Shown: piece after piece, positions 41,885-48,188 of the stretch
Layout of the letters: every line of letters starts with the position of its first letter
How positions within the stretch are numbered: the first letter of the stretch is position 1
Source: a virus
Length of the DNA stretch: 48,188 nucleotides
Virus record (IMG/VR): IMGVR_UViG_3300021085_000055
Coordinates: 1 to 48,188 of that record
Reading direction: 5' to 3' (one strand)
Translations under genes and position numbers: made by a program
The notes under the pieces: model-generated
What the model saw: only the letters and a program-made list of their open reading frames with translations
Databases searched by the model: none
What the model was told of the DNA's origin: nothing

Positions 41885-42899
41885 CATGTTTTGCGAGTTC
41901 CATCATTAAACTTTTTGGTGCACCACAAATATCTCCATCCCATCCTAATTGATGACAATCACCTCCACAAAATCTAGATACAGGGCAAGATAAACAATTA
42001 GGATTACGCATTTTTTCTTCTAATATAGTACGAATTCTTTTTGGACTTTTTAACAATGTATCAATTGAATCGTCTAAACTTCCAAAGGCTTGTTCTGGCG
42101 CGCTGTTTGGACATCCTGCAATAGTACCATTGCCGTTTATTGTAAATAGCTTTTGTTCACAATCTCTACAAAAAGTTCCACATGTAGTCATAGTCTTTTC
42201 AAACTTAGCATATACATTTTCTAGAAAGTCGTTTTCAAACCAATCTCGTGCTCCGTGCTCTTCACTTTGCATGTGCATTTTTAAAAAATATTCATCAAGT
42301 TCTTTATTGCTTGGAAATATTTCTGATGCTTCTCGGGCACTACCATTATTAGTTAGTCTTTCCAGTGAAACTTCTTGCACACCAAGTCGGCGGCACCATC
42401 TTAATAATACTATGGGATCTTTTGCAAGCGTATCTTTTGTAAGACTAATAAACAAACGAATAGTAACACCATCTGCCAAAAGTGTTTTAACATTTTTATG
42501 CCAAAGATTATATTGGTTTTTATTTTCAAATCGAATCTTACGATCCCACGATGTGCCAAGTCTATTTCCAAGAGGACCTTTAATAAAATCCATATGCTGA
42601 TCTTTTAATTTAAAAACTAAATTAGTTGTGGCACCCCACGACATTTGATCCCATAAACCATCACATGCATCATATACCTTTCGCATTTGGCCAACCGGCA
42701 CAAGAAACGGTTCACCGCCATGAAATTCCATATGTATAGAATCTTGTGCTGCAGGTTTTTCTTTTCTAAATCTATGAATCCAGTCAACTAGCTTATCAGT
42801 ATTCCAATAAATCTTTTGACCACTTCTTCCGCTTGTAAAACAATGCGCACAATTAAGCTGACATGTTTCTGTTGTTTTGAGATACATCAGCCAGTTCAT
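41880..42899 (-). CDS. Radical SAM/SPASM protein adjacent to the CHxS-tail gene (339 aa)
   Basis: CQLNCAHC (C13, C17, C20) and FHGGEPFLVP (59-68) are the radical-SAM cluster and SAM motifs. The C-terminal SPASM-like domain shows CGTFCRDCEQ, ING-NGTIAGCPN, NPNCLSCPVSRFCGGDCHQLGW and DICGAP. This is the classical plan of the anaerobic sulfatase maturase and RiPP maturase group, which act on Cys, Ser or other side chains of a protein substrate. It is the cassette enzyme nearest the presumed substrate (29-bp gap) and the best candidate for modifying the CHxS tail. It overlaps the cupin gene by 47 bp, and an AGAGGA site lies 11 bp before its ATG. Confidence 0.95.
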   Translation of the reverse strand: MNWLMYLKTTETCQLNCAHCFTSGRSGQKIYWNTDKLVDWIHRFRKEKPAAQDSIHMEFHGGEPFLVPVGQMRKVYDACDGLWDQMSWGATTNLVFKLKDQHMDFIKGPLGNRLGTSWDRKIRFENKNQYNLWHKNVKTLLADGVTIRLFISLTKDTLAKDPIVLLRWCRRLGVQEVSLERLTNNGSAREASEIFPSNKELDEYFLKMHMQSEEHGARDWFENDFLENVYAKFEKTMTTCGTFCRDCEQKLFTINGNGTIAGCPNSAPEQAFGSLDDSIDTLLKSPKRIRTILEEKMRNPNCLSCPVSRFCGGDCHQLGWDGDICGAPKSLMMELAKHV

Positions 42900-43380
42900 T
42901 ATTAATTTTATCCTCTGTATAATTTTCTAAACCAAAGCTTAAAGTTAATGCTTCATCTTTATTTAATGCTTGATGAGGCGTATAAGCTGGTATATGTATA
43001 TATTCTCCTTGAATAATAGTCACTGGCTTATCATCAATTATTAAAGACTTAGATCCTTCACAGCAATATATAACAACATCATCTGGATCGGTATGCATAT
43101 CAAAAGAATAAGACCCAGCCATTGCAAAAAATAAATGACATGTAACATGTTGTTCATGTTTCCAATCAGTTTTTATTTTCCAACAATATTCATATATTGT
43201 TGAATTAAAGTTTTCCATACGTTCGATTTTTATAGAATGGTTTTGTTTTTGTACTTTACAAAAATCACTGAAACTAGTAATTAGCTGTTCACGACCCTGT
43301 TCATCTATAGCATAAACCATATTTTGTTCATACATATGATTTGCAGTAAGTGCAGATATGAGTTGAGATTTATTAATCAT
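42853..43380 (-). CDS. JmjC/Cupin_4-like Fe(II) oxygenase, first gene of the cassette
   Basis: A 175-residue protein with a cupin core: FDMHTDPDDVVIYCCEG supplies H96 and D98, and IHIPAYTPHQALN supplies H136. This HxD...H layout with the DVxxYxxEGxK strand resembles Cupin_4/JmjC ribosomal oxygenases (YcfD/RoxA, NO66, MINA53), which hydroxylate Arg or His in proteins. It is shorter than those proteins and lacks their C-terminal dimerisation part. The tail of the neighbouring CHxS protein is rich in exactly His and Arg. A sigma70-type promoter lies directly upstream with no ribosome site between, so translation may start on a leaderless message. A metal-binding cupin with another role is the alternative. 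Confidence 0.8.
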   Translation of the reverse strand: MINKSQLISALTANHMYEQNMVYAIDEQGREQLITSFSDFCKVQKQNHSIKIERMENFNSTIYEYCWKIKTDWKHEQHVTCHLFFAMAGSYSFDMHTDPDDVVIYCCEGSKSLIIDDKPVTIIQGEYIHIPAYTPHQALNKDEALTLSFGLENYTEDKINNELADVSQNNRNMSA

Positions 43381-43386
43381 TATTTA

Positions 43387-43415
43387 ATTATATACTATTT
43401 TTAATTAAATGTAAA
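43387..43415 (-). promoter_or_regulatory. Sigma70-type promoter at the head of the modification cassette
   Basis: On the minus strand TTTACA (43415-43410), a 17-bp spacer and TATAAT (43392-43387) give a near-consensus promoter for leftward transcription of the genes from 43380 to 32655. The expected start of transcription falls at about 43380, at or next to the ATG of the cupin gene. Confidence 0.72.
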
Positions 43416-43422
43416 CAGTTAT

Positions 43423-44982
43423 TTACACTTTAAGGACACATTCTATCAATTTTTCTTCATCTACAGTAGACGATTCTAAAGCTACACCTACCATCATAGC
43501 TCCATTAAATTCTTTACTTGCTCGGCCATTATGGTGTGTATATACTGGATCACCTTTATGAACTCCACCAACAACCCTTACTGGAACTCTTCCTTTAAGA
43601 CCTAAAGCTTGACCAGGAGCGTCTGCATTCATTAAATAAGCAGGTTGAGCTGAAATTACGCCGACTGGAATTCCACTTGATGTGCAAGGAGTAGTTTCTT
43701 CAGTTTTATTAAATGACGCCATCATTACTGTTCCAACTGGATGCTCTTCGCTTGTAGTATATTTTTCTGCAAGGTCAGCATAATTTGCAGTTGCAGCATT
43801 ACCAGCAATTGTACCGGAAGATAATGTTTGTGTTGATGGATTATACATTAAATGTCCATCATCAGTATCAATATAAGGTCTTTGATAACCTGTGCCATTA
43901 TTATCGCTAAATAATACTTGGTAATTTACATCGTCATTTTTTTCATCAACTTTTACAAAATCAGCTTCGCCTCCAGAAACTGTACAAGCGCCAGTATTTG
44001 CCATTGTAACATGACCAGATAATGCTGCAGTAGTAAAACCTGAGCCATTACCAATTAGAATTTGTGTGTCTGCTACTGTAATATCTGAAGGATCTGCTGC
44101 TGAAGAACTATTTCCAACTTTTACTGAATTTGCTGGCATATTGGCAAGCTTATCATTAGTCACAGCATCATCAGTTATTTGACCTGTTATTACTTGCCCT
44201 GCCTGAATACCTCCAGATGCTTGGCGACCAATTACAGTATTAGTTCCTGCTTGTACAGAGCCAATATCACCAGCAGCTGATCTACCAATAACTGAATGAT
44301 CTGGTATTGCTAAATCTCCTGGATCACCACTAGTACCTGCCTGGCGAGTTTTTATTGTATATCCTGCCATATTAGCAAGCTTAGCATTAGTTACTTGATC
44401 ATCTGATATCATATCAGTTTGAATTTGCACTTCTTCAATTGTTCCAGAATCTGTTTTACCAAGCACTCTATTTGCAGTTACGATGTCTTGCATTTTATCA
44501 TAGGTTACAACATCAGGCTGAATTGTGACCACGCCAGCATTTGTCATAAGAACATCTTGAGATAAAGCGGTAGATGTAAAACCAGTTCCATTACCAATTA
44601 AAATTTGCTCGTTAGTAACTGCCTTATTTGATGATGCTCCAGTAGTTCCGGCATCTCTTACCTTAACAGTATTTGCTGGCATATCTTCTAATTTAAGACC
44701 AGATGCTTCTTGAGTTAAACCGTGACCACCCGCTACTGAAAATGTTCCACTTGAATCTCCAGTAAGGTTTCCATTAACACTAGTTTTTAAAATTCCATTT
44801 CCTGCATTATAGTTTCTTCGCACAGCTTTACTAAAATTTAAGGCTTTTACTATATTTGAATCATGGCCAGCATAGTCACTACTAAGATCATCTAGATCAC
44901 CGATGTGAGCAGCAATATTATTAGATTTTACTCTAAAAGTGTTAATTGTATCACTTAAATTTATAACTGTCTGTCTAGCCAT
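43423..44982 (-). CDS. Tail fibre-like protein with G2-peptidase-like C-terminus
   Basis: A 519-residue protein. The N-terminus (MARQTVINLSDTINTFRVKSN) is typical of a fibre that docks on a baseplate. The middle holds repeated segments of the types PANTVKVRDAGTTG, EQILIGNGTGFTSTALS and NAKLANMAGYTIKTRQAG, as in phage fibres with regular shaft repeats. Residues about 397-519 begin ANYADLAEKYTTSEEHPVGTVM and resemble the Peptidase_G2/intramolecular chaperone domain that trimerises fibres and can cleave itself. It lies just upstream of the modification cassette on the same strand and overlaps the coiled-coil gene by 8 bp. Whether self-cleavage happens cannot be read from the sequence. Confidence 0.82.
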   Translation of the reverse strand: MARQTVINLSDTINTFRVKSNNIAAHIGDLDDLSSDYAGHDSNIVKALNFSKAVRRNYNAGNGILKTSVNGNLTGDSSGTFSVAGGHGLTQEASGLKLEDMPANTVKVRDAGTTGASSNKAVTNEQILIGNGTGFTSTALSQDVLMTNAGVVTIQPDVVTYDKMQDIVTANRVLGKTDSGTIEEVQIQTDMISDDQVTNAKLANMAGYTIKTRQAGTSGDPGDLAIPDHSVIGRSAAGDIGSVQAGTNTVIGRQASGGIQAGQVITGQITDDAVTNDKLANMPANSVKVGNSSSAADPSDITVADTQILIGNGSGFTTAALSGHVTMANTGACTVSGGEADFVKVDEKNDDVNYQVLFSDNNGTGYQRPYIDTDDGHLMYNPSTQTLSSGTIAGNAATANYADLAEKYTTSEEHPVGTVMMASFNKTEETTPCTSSGIPVGVISAQPAYLMNADAPGQALGLKGRVPVRVVGGVHKGDPVYTHHNGRASKEFNGAMMVGVALESSTVDEEKLIECVLKV

Positions 44983-45214
44983 TTGATTCTACCATTTTCT
45001 TTGTTATTTGCGCCAGCATTTGTTTTATTTCGCTTACATCATTTTTCAACTCGGCAAGTTCTTTTTCTTTTTCAGCGTCTAATTTTTTCTTTATTCTAGC
45101 TCTATTGATAGCATCACTATTAATATTTAATATAGCACCACTATTTAAATCTTTAACTAAATTGGGATGGCCCTGAATTTTTATACTGTTTATTTTACTT
45201 TTCACCTTAAACAC
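44975..45214 (-). CDS. Small coiled-coil virion-associated protein
   Basis: A 79-residue protein. The N-terminal half contains IQGHPNLVKDLNSGAILNINSDAI, a segment that recurs in small proteins beside structural genes of marine T4-like phages. Residues about 40-78 (RARIKKKLDAEKEKELAELKNDVSEIKQMLAQITKK) form a clear heptad-type coiled coil. It overlaps the genes on both sides by 8 bp. It probably oligomerises and may be a scaffold, chaperone or connector; the precise role is unknown. Confidence 0.75.
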   Translation of the reverse strand: MFKVKSKINSIKIQGHPNLVKDLNSGAILNINSDAINRARIKKKLDAEKEKELAELKNDVSEIKQMLAQITKKMVESNG

Positions 45215-48188
45215 CCAATGCTATAACTCTTAAATCTTTAACTGTTGGAACTTTTGAACTATTATTAGCAAAGAATACTATTTTTATTTGAAACGTAGTA
45301 AATGCTGGTATAGTTCCATCAGTTCCACCAATTAAATAATTGTATTCTTTATATGAATATGGATCATCTGATATTGAAACTGGCGCTTCAAGTGTGGCAA
45401 GTTCCCAATTAATATCTGTCAATATAGTATCTTCTGTACCCGTTTTAAAATATACGTCAAATAAAGCACCGGTTGGTCTATTTGCTGCTAACATTACTTT
45501 TAAACCAACTGCAGTATTTGTTAACGTTACAGGTTTTGTAATATGTTTAGCAAGCGCACTTCCACTAAATGGTGTTGTTTCTGCAGCATAATCGAAGACC
45601 ACGTTTTGACCAGAAGTAGCTACATCAATAGGTCTATCAATTTCATTTTTTGTAAGTACTAATGAAGCTCTTTGTAAATCTATTACTGGAGAAACAAATG
45701 AACTTGTTGTACTTAATGATATTCTTAAAGATCCAGTATTAACTCCACCTAATCCACCAATACCTGTTGCAGTGTCTTCTTTTACGGCATTGGCTACCAT
45801 TATTGGATTTTCAAAATGATTTTTTTGATTAAGCGCAATATCAGTATATCCTCCAGCTGGCGCAATGTATGGTGTTTCTAATGCAACATTAGAATATCCA
45901 CTATAAATGCTTGCTTTTGGAATTACACTTGTTAAAGGTGGATTAAGCATTTGAACAATAGGATATAAAGTATTTCCTTGAATATTTTTAGTTGCGGATA
46001 TTACACTACCACCACCTTGAGCAGCTGAAGTAGCTGATCCTGCAGCTAATGTAATTTTATATCCTGTTGGATCTATATGCGTTATCGTATGAGTAGTGTT
46101 AAGTTGAACGGCTGTAACACCACCAACTGCTATAGCTCCAGTAATAGCAACTTTATCTCCAACAAATAAATTATGATTCTTATGGAAAACTCTTATTGAA
46201 GTTGGAGCTGAAGTATTTGTTAGAATTGGATTAGGACCTAATAATGCAAGAGGTAAATCTGCTGTATTAAGTTGAGCAATTGCTTGTATATTAGTAGCAA
46301 AATCAGCTCTATATAATGTAAATTTCATATCTTGTTCTTGAGAAGCTTCCCAAGTGGTACTGTTTTGCGACTTAAAGAAAGATCCTAAGAATGGTTGTTT
46401 TGTAATTCTTCTTGAAGTAGAACCTAATTCAAAGTCACCCATGAATGATGTCCATAGTAAATAATCAGTATTATCACATATACATACAACTGCATATTCA
46501 GTTCTACCAGACAAATAAATCGGCTCATCAAAAGTAAATGTCGTAGGAAGCGATGCATCATCAGAAATACTAACATTTCCAGGTGATAAGTATTTTCTAG
46601 ATCCTGGTACAATTGTATTTGATGCTGGATAGCCATTTACAAGAGGTCTTAATTCAATCCATACTGGTAATGTAGCATGCTTTGTTTTAAAATATAAATC
46701 AATTTTGCAAACAAATATACCTTCATCTTGAGGAATATAAAACGATTGACCTAATGGATCCCTTTGCCTATTATCATCCTCCACCCGCACAGGTGGTATA
46801 GGTCTCAATCTAGATCCAGTAACTACTCTACTACTACTTGAAACTCTAGAGCCAACTACAGTAAGATGTCGAGTAGATAATATTTGTTCTTGAAAAGTTT
46901 CTAGAGCGCCAGAAGCATTATATGATGTTACTGCAGATGATCCTACCACGCCTCCGTTTTCAGGAGTTTCTGTAACATCAAGTAACATAAAATCAGCTTG
47001 ACCAGTTCTAAATTTAGTTGTACTATTATTGGGAATAAAAAATGATCCTGATATTCCTCCTAGTGCATCACTAAGTAAAGCACCTGCCCCATCCGGGTGA
47101 GTTGTAAGATTATTTGGTGATTCAAATTCAACTCTTGCTGAATTAATTCTATCAAAGTTTCCAGTACTTCTAACAAAATCATCCATTTTAACGTTATTTA
47201 AGTATGCAAAATGATATGCATTTGGCCGCAACCCAATAGCTTCAAAACTAACTTTTCTACTTCTCATAAATGGTATAACTGCTACATCAATAATTCTATC
47301 ACCCAATGATGTTCTAATAGTTTCAGAAGCTACTACTCTATTTACAATTGAACTTGTGGTTTGGTCAAATCCCCAAACAGTTAATCTTCCACTAGTCTGA
47401 GAGAATGCTCGACTAGATGATGTTGTAGTTCCTGCTACTGTAGTTTCATCACCAACTTCAAGACCTTCAATATCATTACCTAACCAACCCCATTCGGATT
47501 GATCAAAGAGAAGTGCTTGGTCAAGATTTAATCTTGTTCCACCATCTATTACTTTTGCCGCCGCTCTTTGATCTACTTTCCATTCATCTGATTGAGGAGA
47601 TAGATTTATTGACCCATTATATATAGAAATCATATATGGATTAACATTTTCTGTACGAGATACAACTGTTTGACTGATATATTCAACATCTGTATATTTA
47701 ATGTAAACGTTATCTCCTTTTAGAACAGTATCTGGAGTATCTACACCACTAACAGTCCTTGAAGAAGAAGTTGCAGCATCATAAATAAGTCCTACATTGT
47801 ATTCAGTAAATGGTGGATGTAAAGTCATAGTTTTTGGATTAACTGAAGCTCTATATTCTACTGAATTAGTATTTGAATGAAATAGATCTTTAAAATTGTC
47901 TACAAGAAATCCAGATTTAGTTCTATTATTTCCACTGCCGTCAACTACTTCAAAAGCGTTTGTATCAAGTTCTAATAAACTAAGTGATACGGTTTCTTCA
48001 AGTAAATCTACTCGCTTATCGATTTTACCAATATCTTTCATGGTATAACCTTTATTTTCAACAAACTTAACGACCATGTCAGAAGAAGAAATTGTACCAC
48101 CATTAAGTGATGATCTATATAGTTCTAAAGATTTAGGTGGTTGAGATGGTAATACTGGATTATCGGCTGGAGTTCCTTCTAGATTTTC
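45207..48188 (-). CDS. Large structural protein, DUF4815-like (5' end beyond window)
   Basis: The frame stays open to the right edge, giving 993 visible residues. The ATG at 48077 is internal: the coding continues upstream as ...PPKSLELYRSSLNGGTISSSD. The visible part includes YTMKDIGKIDKRVDLLEE and SLSLLELD (a helical linker), then FKDLFHSNTNSVEYR, then SLRPF-like strands and repeated jelly-roll regions, including DPLGQSFYIPQDEGIFVCKIDLYF (about residue 480). This is the plan of very large structural proteins of T4-like marine phages that carry DUF4815, found near baseplate genes. A baseplate or fibre-anchoring role is likely, but its exact place in the virion is not known. Confidence 0.82.
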   Translation of the reverse strand, partial: ENLEGTPADNPVLPSQPPKSLELYRSSLNGGTISSSDMVVKFVENKGYTMKDIGKIDKRVDLLEETVSLSLLELDTNAFEVVDGSGNNRTKSGFLVDNFKDLFHSNTNSVEYRASVNPKTMTLHPPFTEYNVGLIYDAATSSSRTVSGVDTPDTVLKGDNVYIKYTDVEYISQTVVSRTENVNPYMISIYNGSINLSPQSDEWKVDQRAAAKVIDGGTRLNLDQALLFDQSEWGWLGNDIEGLEVGDETTVAGTTTSSSRAFSQTSGRLTVWGFDQTTSSIVNRVVASETIRTSLGDRIIDVAVIPFMRSRKVSFEAIGLRPNAYHFAYLNNVKMDDFVRSTGNFDRINSARVEFESPNNLTTHPDGAGALLSDALGGISGSFFIPNNSTTKFRTGQADFMLLDVTETPENGGVVGSSAVTSYNASGALETFQEQILSTRHLTVVGSRVSSSSRVVTGSRLRPIPPVRVEDDNRQRDPLGQSFYIPQDEGIFVCKIDLYFKTKHATLPVWIELRPLVNGYPASNTIVPGSRKYLSPGNVSISDDASLPTTFTFDEPIYLSGRTEYAVVCICDNTDYLLWTSFMGDFELGSTSRRITKQPFLGSFFKSQNSTTWEASQEQDMKFTLYRADFATNIQAIAQLNTADLPLALLGPNPILTNTSAPTSIRVFHKNHNLFVGDKVAITGAIAVGGVTAVQLNTTHTITHIDPTGYKITLAAGSATSAAQGGGSVISATKNIQGNTLYPIVQMLNPPLTSVIPKASIYSGYSNVALETPYIAPAGGYTDIALNQKNHFENPIMVANAVKEDTATGIGGLGGVNTGSLRISLSTTSSFVSPVIDLQRASLVLTKNEIDRPIDVATSGQNVVFDYAAETTPFSGSALAKHITKPVTLTNTAVGLKVMLAANRPTGALFDVYFKTGTEDTILTDINWELATLEAPVSISDDPYSYKEYNYLIGGTDGTIPAFTTFQIKIVFFANNSSKVPTVKDLRVIALGV

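Noticed and set aside
42130-42600. Plus-strand open frame of 156 codons opposite the radical-SAM/SPASM gene
   Set aside because: It lies fully antisense to a motif-confirmed enzyme, has no ribosome site or promoter that I can see, and its composition is that of a shadow frame.
48075-48077. ATG at 48077 as the start of the DUF4815-like gene
   Set aside because: The frame stays open to the right edge and the visible N-terminus looks like the middle of a longer protein, so the true start is beyond the window.
1-48188. Transfer RNA genes, integrase, insertion sequence or lysogeny functions
   Set aside because: No cloverleaf-like segment, transposase or recombinase motif, or attachment-like repeat was noticed; all long stretches are accounted for by the genes listed and no intergenic gap exceeds about 170 bp.

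Overview
The window is one contiguous piece of an AT-rich, T4-like contractile-tailed phage (myovirus) genome, read almost entirely on the minus strand. The neck, tail and packaging genes keep the T4 order gp13-gp14-gp15-gp16-gp17-gp18 (7007 down to 1). The structural proteins resemble those of marine myoviruses of the cyanophage/pelagiphage type, in fibre N-termini, a DUF4815-like protein and the small proteins beside the fibres. A marine bacterial host is therefore likely, but nothing in the sequence fixes the host. I see no tRNA, integrase, insertion sequence or CRISPR array.

Layout from left to right. 1-7007: tail sheath (cut by the left edge), large and small terminase, two small proteins of which one has a T4 internal-protein-like N-terminus, then sheath stabiliser and two neck proteins. 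7074-31235: five very large adhesin or fibre genes, namely an Ig-SPRY protein, a beta-propeller, a 1732-aa LamG/beta-helix protein, an Ig/propeller protein and a 4423-aa giant fibre. 31288-31923: two small virion proteins. 32094-32615: a lone plus-strand gene with its own sigma70-type promoter and a terminator. 32655-43380: an overlapping, minus-strand cassette of protein-modification genes. 43423-48188: a second fibre, a coiled-coil protein and a large structural protein cut by the right edge.

The most unusual part is the cassette at 32655-43380. It packs five radical-SAM enzymes (one with a B12-binding type N-terminus, one with a SPASM-like C-terminus) and four non-haem Fe(II) oxygenase-like proteins (three 2OG oxygenases and one JmjC/Cupin_4-type cupin) together with three unrecognised proteins. 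Within it lies a 187-aa phage-structural-like protein whose C-terminus is three tandem CHxS units followed by RGRR. That protein looks like a virion component whose tail is a RiPP-like core, and it is my best candidate for the substrate of the cassette. It has a T4-type late promoter (TATAAATA) of its own, 27 bp ahead of its start codon. The cassette as a whole begins at a near-consensus sigma70 promoter (TTTACA-N17-TATAAT), so the enzymes could be made before their substrate.

TATAAATA late promoters also precede gp18, gp13, the 463-aa and 1732-aa fibre-like genes, the giant fibre and the 129-aa gene, supporting T4-type late transcription of the virion genes. Functions of the cassette, its substrate and its chemistry are inferences; none can be proven from sequence alone.
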